A stretch of 64,000 nt of DNA from an uncultured Caulobacteraceae bacterium (GTDB lineage Bacteria; Pseudomonadota; Alphaproteobacteria; Caulobacterales; Caulobacteraceae). Made by a program: the position numbers and the translations under genes. Location: positions 1 through 64,000 of the forward strand of contig CAKZPF010000009.1 in the NCBI GenBank assembly GCA_937138625.1, in the 5' to 3' direction. The notes below the pieces were generated by a model that was not told the origin of the DNA, did no database searches, and worked only from the letters and a program-made list of their open reading frames with translations. This document shows, piece after piece, positions 1-7,654 of this stretch (positions are counted from its first letter, which is position 1; each line of letters begins with the position of its first letter).

Positions 1-1
1 G

Positions 2-1579
2 GCCGCAGCCCCGGCCCCCAGAGCCGATTGGATCACACATTGGCAGCCCACAGCCACAGGCGCCACCTTGGCCGTGCAGGTGCCAGACTTCCGCCCCGAG
101 ACGGTGACCAAGGGCGCCTATTTTTATCCCTATGATGGGGGCCTGATTGACCACAGCGCCCCCCAAGCTCTGCGGTATGGCCCTGAGGGCTTTCAGATCG
201 ACCTGCCCGCCGGCTATTGGCTGGAAAAGGGGCCAGCACCCGACCAGATCACCGGTGTGGTGGTGTTGGATGCGCCTGGCCAAACCGCTGTTGAGGTCAA
301 GGCCAACCCAGGCGACCTCCCCCCCGGCACCACCGGCACTGATGTGACCGTCTCGGAACATACGGCCCCCACCCCCGCCAAGGTTACGCTGGGTTGGGCC
401 ATGGGTTTGGCACTCGTGGGGGGTATCATTTTAAATTTGATGCCCTGTGTGTTCCCGGTGTTGTCGCTGAAAGCCACGGGCTTGGCGCAACATGCCCACC
501 AGCCTCGTACTCTGCGTCGTCAAGGTTTGGTGTTTCTGTTGGGCGTCGAGGTGGCGTTTCTGGCGCTTGCCTCCGTCTTGATTGTTTTGCGTGCCACGGG
601 TGAACATCTGGGCTGGGGCTTTCAACTGCAATCCCCGCCTGTGGTGGCCGCCTTGATGGTGGTGATGTTGGCCATTGGTCTGAATCTCTCTGGCGTGTTC
701 GAGATGGGCGGACGGTTGCAAGTTCTGGGCAACCACCGTCATGACCCTGACAGCCCATGGGGGGCGTTTTTCACAGGCCTGCTGGCCGTGGTGGTCGCCG
801 CTCCCTGCACCGCACCCTTTATGGGCACAGCCCTTGGCTTTGCCGCCACCCAGACCCCGCCTGTGGCCTTGGCCGTTTTTGCCGCCTTGGGTTTGGGTTT
901 GGCGCTGCCGCTGTTGGTGTTGTCGTTTGTGCCGGCGCTCGCGGGCCGTCTGCCACGCCCCGGGGCCTGGATGGAAACCTTCCGCCAAGTGCTGGCCTTT
1001 CCCATGTACGGAGCCGCCGGCTGGCTGCTGTGGGTCTTGGTCCGTCAATCCGGGGGCGAGCTGACAGCGATGGCCATTGTGTTGGGTGTGGTGACGGCGT
1101 TTGTCCTGTGGGCCTATGGCCGTTATCAACGTTCGGGCCACAAGGGCATGTTGGCCACATTGGTGGTGGGGCTGTTGGCTTTGGTGCTGGTGTTTGTGCA
1201 AATCACTCTGCCCAACGCCACATCCCGGCTCGCGCCCGAGCCCTATAGTGCCCAACGCCTGGAAACCCTAAAAGCCGAGGGGGCCCCTGTGTTTTTGTAT
1301 TTTACCGCTGCCTGGTGCGTGACCTGTTTGGTGAACGAGCGCGTGGCCCTTTCTGCCGATACGGTACAGCGCACCCTTCAGGACGAGGGCTATACCGTCT
1401 TGAAAGCGGATTGGACCAATAAAGATCCCGCCATCACCGAGGCCCTGGCCAAATATGGCCGCAACGGTGTCCCGCTGTATGTCATCCATCACCCGGATGT
1501 CGAAAACGAAGTGATTCTGCCCCAACTGTTGACCCCGGAAATCGTGAAACGGGCGCTGATAAGTCCCGAAAACCATTAG
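2..1579 (+). CDS. DsbD/ScsB-type thiol:disulfide interchange protein (5' end missing)
   Basis: This is the C-terminal part of a membrane thiol:disulfide interchange protein that moves electrons from cytoplasmic thioredoxin to the periplasm. The frame is open from base 2, so the real start lies before the window; the TTG at 68 is only an internal codon. After a periplasmic stretch comes a membrane domain with the paired cysteines of the family, in NLMPCVFP and in AAPCTAPF, and about eight hydrophobic segments. The C-terminus is a thioredoxin-like domain with WCVTC (CxxC at bases 1316-1327). The N-terminal part resembles the ScsB/alphaproteobacterial DsbD group more than E. coli DsbD. Family assignment is firm; the exact partner is not known. 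Confidence 0.88.
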   Translation, partial: AAAPAPRADWITHWQPTATGATLAVQVPDFRPETVTKGAYFYPYDGGLIDHSAPQALRYGPEGFQIDLPAGYWLEKGPAPDQITGVVVLDAPGQTAVEVKANPGDLPPGTTGTDVTVSEHTAPTPAKVTLGWAMGLALVGGIILNLMPCVFPVLSLKATGLAQHAHQPRTLRRQGLVFLLGVEVAFLALASVLIVLRATGEHLGWGFQLQSPPVVAALMVVMLAIGLNLSGVFEMGGRLQVLGNHRHDPDSPWGAFFTGLLAVVVAAPCTAPFMGTALGFAATQTPPVALAVFAALGLGLALPLLVLSFVPALAGRLPRPGAWMETFRQVLAFPMYGAAGWLLWVLVRQSGGELTAMAIVLGVVTAFVLWAYGRYQRSGHKGMLATLVVGLLALVLVFVQITLPNATSRLAPEPYSAQRLETLKAEGAPVFLYFTAAWCVTCLVNERVALSADTVQRTLQDEGYTVLKADWTNKDPAITEALAKYGRNGVPLYVIHHPDVENEVILPQLLTPEIVKRALISPENH

Positions 1580-1666
1580 GGTTGTTCAAAAAAGTCCACA
1601 CCCATCTTCACAAATCGGTCACGGCATGCTTAACTCCTCAGTATAAAGAAAAAACCGGGGGAAAAT

Positions 1667-2677
1667 ATGCACACCAGTTTGACGGCTTCGGCCGAAGCCT
1701 TGTCTGTGGCCACAGCACCAACACACTTTGAAGCATCCGCGACCGCCACCACAAATGAACACGCAGACGCGGCCACACATGCGCTCAGCACACGATCACA
1801 TAGCTACCAAAGCTTTGCGTTTCCCAAAACCATTACGATCTTTGGCACATTCACTGATGGCAATCATATGGTCGCGCAGCGTAATTTTTACGAGCGCAAC
1901 GCCTTTGATTACACCCTTCAGGCCGGCACACCTTTAGAACGGGTGGACATCACCGGGGACCATATGGCCATTTATCTGGGTGCGGATCAGGGCGTGATCA
2001 TGCCTGAGCTGCCTTTGTCAGAGGATGACGCCCCCATCGCCTTCCAACTGGGCAAGCAGAGTGCTTTTCCCATCAATGAGAGCAGCGTCAAGCTGTTCGT
2101 CCAGCACTATAATCAAACGCAACAGAAAAAAGGCCCAGATTTCTTACGGCCGCACTTTTATGAAAACGGCGCCATTGCCTTGCGTGGCACCATTCCCTTC
2201 AATGAAGAGGGCCAATATCAATTCAAAATGGACATCAATGATGATGGCAAAGACGACACCATCCGTGTTTACAGTCCTGAACAGCGGGAACGCATTGGCT
2301 ATGATTATATGGTCATAGATGGTGGCAAGGATCTGGAACACCGTGGGGCCAAGTCGTTTGAAACCCATTTCCAGGCCCAGGATCTTTATCTGAGCCCTCA
2401 GTCCCCCAACAGCCTCAGTGGTCACATTCTGCCCTTATCCGGTGATGTCCTGGGCCCAGAGGCTTTGAAAACAGCTCCATATAGCGAGCTTGAAGGCGTC
2501 AAGCACATAGTTGATGCCTGTATTGGCGATGACGAAGACACCGAACCCTATATGCGCACAGTGACGTATGAAAAGGTCGTCACACAATACAACGAGGACG
2601 GCACGCCAGAGCGAAAAGTCAGCTTGGTGCGCAATCTTTATCCCAAATTTTCCAACGGCCAACGTCCAGCCCAATAA
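1667..2677 (+). CDS. Asp-rich protein with DxDxDG-like loop, first of a tandem pair
   Basis: A 336-residue protein of unknown function. The first 50 residues are rich in Ala, Thr, Ser and His, with no Sec signal peptide or membrane segment. Residues 189-199 read DINDDGKDDTI, a calcium-loop type motif. The region FYENGAIAL before it and YSPEQRERIGYDY after it match the next gene, so the two are paralogues. A purine-rich GGGGGA ribosome site lies just before the ATG. The gene follows the DsbD-like gene by 87 bp with no clear terminator between them. A calcium-binding role is inferred from the loop only. Confidence 0.75.
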   Translation: MHTSLTASAEALSVATAPTHFEASATATTNEHADAATHALSTRSHSYQSFAFPKTITIFGTFTDGNHMVAQRNFYERNAFDYTLQAGTPLERVDITGDHMAIYLGADQGVIMPELPLSEDDAPIAFQLGKQSAFPINESSVKLFVQHYNQTQQKKGPDFLRPHFYENGAIALRGTIPFNEEGQYQFKMDINDDGKDDTIRVYSPEQRERIGYDYMVIDGGKDLEHRGAKSFETHFQAQDLYLSPQSPNSLSGHILPLSGDVLGPEALKTAPYSELEGVKHIVDACIGDDEDTEPYMRTVTYEKVVTQYNEDGTPERKVSLVRNLYPKFSNGQRPAQ

Positions 2678-2721
2678 GGGCCTTGGTACAGCAGCAGAAG
2701 CGCTTGTGAAAGGAAATCCCT

Positions 2722-3609
2722 ATGTCCACTCTACCCCAATCCCCAAACTCAGACCCCAAACTGGTCCTGCAAATTCCCGTTGATATCGACCCCGCCGGCC
2801 ACTTCCAAGATCGGCAAAATCACATGTACCGATTTGTGGCCGATAACCATAAGAAACGCGACAAAACCGAAGGGCAAACCTGTGGCCAAAGTCACGAAAC
2901 CTTTACGCCACCCCGCGCCTCAGGTGAGGACCGTGGCGCAGACATTTTGCAAATCTACAGTGATGGGCGTGTCTATATCTGTTTGGCCCATGACGAGGGT
3001 GTGACCTTTCCCCAACCGCATAGCCAATCTTTAAATCTGCAATACCTTGAGACCCTGCAAGACCAAGCCGCCCCCACACACCCATCCCAGCATTTCGCCG
3101 CCCACCGCCACAACGAAGAGGGCTGGGGGCAGCAAGCCATGACCAACTACGAGCCGAACCGCCCCTATACGCCTTCAGCCTCGCGAGCTTTGCCGCCACA
3201 ATTGCAAGACTATGATGTGTCTTTGTATGACAACGGCGCCATTGTCCTCATCAAAACCATAGATATGAACCATGGCACACGTGAAGGCTTCCAACACAAC
3301 TCCTCTGGCATATTTGCGCCGCCGCCAAAAGATATGCCCTCGATTTTCGCCGATGCAGATGGGGATGGCCGACTAGATACCATCACGCCCTTCAGCCCCG
3401 AAATTCAGATGGGTCAGGAGTTTTTGGGTCAGATCGAATATGCGACTGGCCCGGCCATTTGTTTGGTGGGCGGCCCCAAACAGGTGCGCAAATATGATCT
3501 GGATATGAACGGAGATAATGTGCCGGATCAGGTGATCAGCGTCTATAAAACCCGCAAAGATGGTACGGAAGTCGAGCTGGAACGCATGGCCTTTTTGCGT
3601 CGGCAATAA
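2722..3609 (+). CDS. Asp-rich protein with two DxDxDG loops, second of a tandem pair
   Basis: A 295-residue protein of unknown function and a paralogue of the gene 44 bp upstream. Shared blocks are LYDNGAIVL, a DADGDGRLDTI loop (from residue 211), FSPEIQMGQEFLGQIEY and a C-terminal DMNGDNVPDQV loop (from residue 261), which is degraded in the upstream copy. No signal peptide or membrane segment is visible. AAAGGA precedes the ATG at good spacing. The gene ends only four bases from the convergent gene at 3614. Loops of this type occur in dockerins and FG-GAP/VCBS repeats and often bind calcium; here that is an inference. Confidence 0.75.
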   Translation: MSTLPQSPNSDPKLVLQIPVDIDPAGHFQDRQNHMYRFVADNHKKRDKTEGQTCGQSHETFTPPRASGEDRGADILQIYSDGRVYICLAHDEGVTFPQPHSQSLNLQYLETLQDQAAPTHPSQHFAAHRHNEEGWGQQAMTNYEPNRPYTPSASRALPPQLQDYDVSLYDNGAIVLIKTIDMNHGTREGFQHNSSGIFAPPPKDMPSIFADADGDGRLDTITPFSPEIQMGQEFLGQIEYATGPAICLVGGPKQVRKYDLDMNGDNVPDQVISVYKTRKDGTEVELERMAFLRRQ

Positions 3610-3613
3610 CCCC

Positions 3614-4042
3614 CTATTGCACAATCACGGTGCTGTCATCCAGCAGCCGGCTCATCTCTCGTAGCGCCGCATCTTGTTCCTCGGGCGTTTTGGCCTCCGC
3701 CACCGCTTTGTAGCGGCGGGGCAGATCCTGCGCGATGCCGTTCAGGATACAAGCAAGATCCTCGTCGGCGTCATGGCTGTTGCGCAGGGCAGAACTGGTT
3801 TTGGCGGCCTTTTCGGCCAGGGCGGCGATGGCGGCGGCGTAATCTCCGTCAGGGGCGATGATGCCCTCATGCTGGCTCAGGGATTGCGAATAGGTTTGGG
3901 TTTCGCTCAGCAAGGCTTTGGCGTTTTGGCGGATGTCAGCCTTGGCCGCTTCCTCCTTCGCCATTGTCTCGGCAGCGCTCGCGGGTACAGCCAAAACAAG
4001 AGCCATGAAAGCCGCAAGACAAACTGATCGGGGCACCATCAT
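3614..4042 (-). CDS. Small secreted helical protein, unknown function
   Basis: A 142-residue protein beginning MMVPRSVCLAAFMALVLAVPASA, a typical Sec signal peptide with an AxA cleavage site. The mature part is charged and helical, with two cysteine-poor helices and no recognised domain. I prefer the start at 4042 over the upstream ATG at 4066 because AAGGA lies eight bases before it. The protein is probably periplasmic. It forms a minus-strand pair with the small gene at 4082, and its stop faces that of the 2722 gene. Confidence 0.65.
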   Translation of the reverse strand: MMVPRSVCLAAFMALVLAVPASAAETMAKEEAAKADIRQNAKALLSETQTYSQSLSQHEGIIAPDGDYAAAIAALAEKAAKTSSALRNSHDADEDLACILNGIAQDLPRRYKAVAEAKTPEEQDAALREMSRLLDDSTVIVQ

Positions 4043-4081
4043 CAACACAATCCTTATCGGGTTCATATCAAGCCCACCATG

Positions 4082-4276
4082 TCATGGATCCAAGTCCAAC
4101 ACACGGGTGGGCATGGGCTCGAGGATCGGGGTCGTCACCTCAGTTTCAGGGGAATTGGCTGCCAAACTCTTAAGGTCTCGGGCCATGACCTGAGCCGAGG
4201 CCATCAGCGTAAAAAAGGCAAAGGCCGCAATAATATGGGGCACCACAGGGCGCGATGGGGGTCGTGATTGGCGCAT
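4082..4276 (-). CDS. Short exported peptide, unknown function
   Basis: A 64-residue frame with a charged start (MRQSRPPSRP), a hydrophobic stretch IIAAFAFFTLMASAQVMA that looks like a signal peptide, and a short polar tail ending in Asp-Pro. A longer frame from 4366 is open, but the start at 4276 gives a sensible export signal and has AGAAAGGA upstream, at a rather long 13-base distance. The neighbour at 3614 is also a small exported protein. Function is unknown. Confidence 0.45.
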   Translation of the reverse strand: MRQSRPPSRPVVPHIIAAFAFFTLMASAQVMARDLKSLAANSPETEVTTPILEPMPTRVLDLDP

Positions 4277-4447
4277 TTTGGCACCGAAATCCTTTCTGGA
4301 CCTAGGGTTCACAGGCGTTAACAGAAACAGTGCAAGCCTTGGGCCACGCTGGCGGTATCTCACCAAACAGATGTCGGCAGCCAGGTGACAAACGGCCTGG
4401 GCTGGCCTAAGAGACAGGATTGAATTGAATCAGCCACAGGACTGACC

Positions 4448-6064
4448 ATGAGCACGGGATCCCCCACACCAGCCTTCGCCGCCGTTCAAGACTTGGCCAC
4501 CCGCCAAGCCCACAGCCCGATCGCGGATATGTTTTCCGAAGATGCCGAACGGGTGACCCGCTTCACGCGCCGAGCGGCTGGGTTGCATCTGGCCACCGAC
4601 AAGCAACGCTGGACGCCGGAGGCCTTAAAAGCGCTTTATGCCTGGGCCGAGGAGCGCAATCTGCTGACTTGGCGAGATCAGTTGTTTTCCATGACGCCCG
4701 TTAACATCACCGAAGGCCGCGCCGCGGGCCACACGGCGCTGCGATCGAACGGGGTGCCTGCGGCCAAAAAAGCCGCCGAAACCCGCGCACGGCTGAAAAC
4801 CCTGGTGGACAGTGCACGATCAGGTGCTTTGCTGGGGCAACCCGTCGAGGCCATTGTCAACATCGGCGTTGGGGGATCGGGCCTCGGGCCCAAACTGGTG
4901 GTCAACGCCCTGAAAGGCCCCGACAGCCTGCCCACCACCTTTGCCGCCAATGTTGATGGCGCGGAACTGCAAGAGGCTTTGAAAGGCCTGAACCCCGCCA
5001 CCACGCTGGTGGTGTTGGTCTCGAAGACCTTCACGACCCTTGAAACCATGATGAACGCCGAGGCCGTGCGTTCATGGTTTATGTCGCACTTGGGCGAAGG
5101 TGCGCTTGCCAAGCATTGTGTGGCCGCCACCGCCGCCCCGGAACGCGCCGAAGCCTGGGGCCTGAGCCGTGACAACATCTTTCCCTTTTGGGATTGGGTG
5201 GGCGGTCGGTTTTCCCTGTGGTCGGCTGCGGGCATGGCCATCCCCCTCAGTTTGGGCTGGGCCGCCTTTGACGAGTTGTTGCAAGGGGCCGAGGTCATGG
5301 ACACCCATGTGCGCGACACCGACCTTGAAGACAACATGGCCGTTCATCTGGCGCTGTTGGACGCGTGGAACCGTTTGTTGGGGGCCAGCAGCCGGGCCGT
5401 GGTGCCCTATGCCAGTCGCTTGGCCTATTTGCCAGGGTTTTTGCAGCAGCTGGAAATGGAATCCAACGGCAAGGGCGTGACCACCAAAAACGTCGCCCTA
5501 GAGCATCCGGCCTGTCCTGTGGTCTGGGGCGATGTGGGCACTACTGGCCAGCACGCGTTTTTCCAAATGCTGCACCAAGGCCTGGAAAAAATCCCCGTCG
5601 AGTTCATTTTGGTGGCCAACAGTCGCGATGGCCATGACGGGCACCAAAAGGCGCTGTTGGCCAATGGTCTGGCCCAAGGCGCGGCCCTGTTGCGGGGCAA
5701 ATCCAAATCCAAGGTACGTGAAGAGTTGAAAGCCAAAGGCTATAACGATCAAGAAATCGAACACCTGACCCCCCATATGGTGTTTGAGGGCGACCGGCCC
5801 TCCACCACCCTGATCCTCGATCGTTTGACGCCCAAACGCTTGGGCGCCCTGTTGGCGCTTTATGAACACAAAACCGCGCTGTTGGGTCGTCTGTGGGGCA
5901 TCAATCCGTTCGATCAGTTTGGGGTCGAGCTCGGCAAGCAAATGGCGCGCACCCTGACACCGCGTCTTGAAGGGGCGCGGGATCCCGCCTTTGACCCCTC
6001 GACCGAGGCCTTGTTAAAAGTGGTCACCGATATGCGGCAACACGAACGCCAGGAGCCTGCCTGA
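4448..6064 (+). CDS. pgi: Glucose-6-phosphate isomerase
   Basis: Interconverts glucose 6-phosphate and fructose 6-phosphate in glycolysis and gluconeogenesis. The 538-residue length fits the family. Visible signatures are NIGVGGSGLGPK in the sugar-phosphate fold, WVGGRFSLWSAAGMAI (first PGI signature), the catalytic Glu region MESNGKG, the His of TGQHAFFQMLHQG, and the C-terminal Lys of FGVELGKQ. AGGA stands seven bases before the ATG. The stop codon overlaps the hisS start as TGATG, so the two genes are likely cotranscribed and translationally coupled. Confidence 0.97.
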   Translation: MSTGSPTPAFAAVQDLATRQAHSPIADMFSEDAERVTRFTRRAAGLHLATDKQRWTPEALKALYAWAEERNLLTWRDQLFSMTPVNITEGRAAGHTALRSNGVPAAKKAAETRARLKTLVDSARSGALLGQPVEAIVNIGVGGSGLGPKLVVNALKGPDSLPTTFAANVDGAELQEALKGLNPATTLVVLVSKTFTTLETMMNAEAVRSWFMSHLGEGALAKHCVAATAAPERAEAWGLSRDNIFPFWDWVGGRFSLWSAAGMAIPLSLGWAAFDELLQGAEVMDTHVRDTDLEDNMAVHLALLDAWNRLLGASSRAVVPYASRLAYLPGFLQQLEMESNGKGVTTKNVALEHPACPVVWGDVGTTGQHAFFQMLHQGLEKIPVEFILVANSRDGHDGHQKALLANGLAQGAALLRGKSKSKVREELKAKGYNDQEIEHLTPHMVFEGDRPSTTLILDRLTPKRLGALLALYEHKTALLGRLWGINPFDQFGVELGKQMARTLTPRLEGARDPAFDPSTEALLKVVTDMRQHERQEPA

Positions 6065-7581
6065 TGGCTGACACATCCACCCAAACCCCAAATCCACCAA
6101 AACAAAAAAAGGCCAAAAAGCCGCTGAAGATCAAAGCGCGCGCGCCAAGGGGGTTTGTCGATAAAACCGCCCCAACCGTTCGCGCCGAACAGGGCCTGAT
6201 CCAGGCCGTGACCGCCATTTATGGTCAGCATGGCTTTGAGCCGCTTGAGACCTCGGCCTTTGAATATGCCGATGCCTTGGGCAAGTTTCTGCCCGATGAT
6301 GATCGCCCCAATGCTGGCGTCTTTGCCTTGCAAGATGATGACGAGCAGTGGATGGCCCTGCGCTATGATCACACCGCGCCTCTGGCCCGCTATGCGGCGG
6401 AAAATTGGCAACACCTGGCCAAGCCGTATCGGCGGTATGCCGCCGGGCCCGTATGGCGCAATGAAAAACCAGGGCCGGGTCGCTTCCGCGAGTTTTGGCA
6501 ATGTGATGCCGATATTGTCGGCAGTGATAACCCCGCCGCCGACGCGGAAATTTGCCTGATTGCGCGCAAAGGCTTGACCGCTGCCGGGCTGAGTGACGAG
6601 CAGGTCAGCATCAAAATCAACAACCGCAAACTGCTGAATGCCACCCTGGATATGGCCGAGGTCAGCGACCCCACACAAAAGTTGATTGTCTTGCGAGCTT
6701 TGGACAAGCTGGATCGCCTGGGTCTTGAGGGTGTGACCGCTTTGCTGGGGGATGGTCGCAAAGACGAAAGTGGCGACTTCACCACCGGGGCCAAACTGAC
6801 CCCGAAACAAATTGAAACCGTGTTGGCCTTTTCCACGGCGGGGCGCGAGACTCGTGCAGACACGCTGACGGCCCTTGAGGGTGTTGTGGGCGGGCACGCC
6901 GAAGGGGCAGCGGGATTGGCGGAATTGCGCGCGATGGATGCGCTGTTCACCGCCCTTGGCCATCCACCAGGGGCCTTTGTCTTCGACCCGGGCATTGTGC
7001 GGGGGCTCGAGTACTACACAGGCGTGGTGTTCGAGGCCGAGCTGAACATCCAAGTCCAAGACGAAAAAGGTCGCCCCGTGCAATTTGGCGCCGTGGGTGG
7101 CGGCGGGCGCTATGATGATCTGATGACGCGGTTTACCGGGCAACCTGTGCCCGCCACCGGCTTTTCGTTTGGGGTTAGCCGTCTTGTGAGTGCCCTGCAG
7201 GCGGCCGGGCAGACGATCGAGGCCCCCGCCCCGTTGGTGATGGTTTTGGTGCTGGACGCCGAGCATACCGACCACAGTTTCCTGCTGGCGGAACGTGTGC
7301 GCCAAGCCGGCATCTCCACCGAGGTCTATGTGGGTACATCGGGCATGAAGGCCCAGATGAAACACGCCGATCGCCGCAATGCCTTTGCGGCCGTGATTGT
7401 CGGCGAGGATGAACGCCAAGACAGCACCGTCACCATCAAAAATCTCGAGCTGGGGCGGCAATTGGCCCAGCGTATCGACAGCCGCGAAAAATGGGCCGAG
7501 GAACGCCCCGGCCAAGTGACCGTGCCCGCCGATGATATGGTCAAAACCCTGCAAGAGATGTGGGATGGCAACCAAGCTTAG
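6064..7581 (+). CDS. hisS: Histidyl-tRNA synthetase
   Basis: Charges tRNA-His with histidine. The 505-residue protein has the class II motifs: motif 2 around YAAGPVWRNEKPGPGRFREFWQCDAD, and the histidine-binding signatures RGLEYYTG and VGGGGRYDDL. The N-terminal 25 residues are Lys/Pro rich and poorly conserved. The length is above the E. coli enzyme (about 424), as in many alphaproteobacterial forms. The RGLEYYTG and full motif 2 argue for a true synthetase rather than the HisZ paralogue. It overlaps pgi by one base and ends before a bidirectional terminator. Confidence 0.95.
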   Translation: MADTSTQTPNPPKQKKAKKPLKIKARAPRGFVDKTAPTVRAEQGLIQAVTAIYGQHGFEPLETSAFEYADALGKFLPDDDRPNAGVFALQDDDEQWMALRYDHTAPLARYAAENWQHLAKPYRRYAAGPVWRNEKPGPGRFREFWQCDADIVGSDNPAADAEICLIARKGLTAAGLSDEQVSIKINNRKLLNATLDMAEVSDPTQKLIVLRALDKLDRLGLEGVTALLGDGRKDESGDFTTGAKLTPKQIETVLAFSTAGRETRADTLTALEGVVGGHAEGAAGLAELRAMDALFTALGHPPGAFVFDPGIVRGLEYYTGVVFEAELNIQVQDEKGRPVQFGAVGGGGRYDDLMTRFTGQPVPATGFSFGVSRLVSALQAAGQTIEAPAPLVMVLVLDAEHTDHSFLLAERVRQAGISTEVYVGTSGMKAQMKHADRRNAFAAVIVGEDERQDSTVTIKNLELGRQLAQRIDSREKWAEERPGQVTVPADDMVKTLQEMWDGNQA

Positions 7582-7602
7582 GGGCTGAATTTATCCGAAT
7601 AC

Positions 7603-7633
7603 AAAAACGCCTGCCATCTGGCAGGCGTTTTTT
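7603..7633. terminator. Bidirectional rho-independent terminator between hisS and the M13 peptidase
   Basis: Perfect 8-bp stem CGCCTGCC/GGCAGGCG with loop ATCT, flanked by five A on the left and six T on the right. It can therefore end transcription from both convergent genes. Confidence 0.9.
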
Positions 7634-7654
7634 ATATGAGGATGTACTAATATT

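Noticed and set aside
431-1255. Open frame of 274 codons opposite the DsbD-like gene
   Set aside because: Gln/His/Gly-rich product with no features; the plus-strand gene is certain.
5914-7575. Long open frame of 553 codons on the minus strand opposite hisS
   Set aside because: It lies wholly opposite a certain gene; its composition (many Gly, Gln, His, no domain) is that of a mirror frame in high-G+C DNA.
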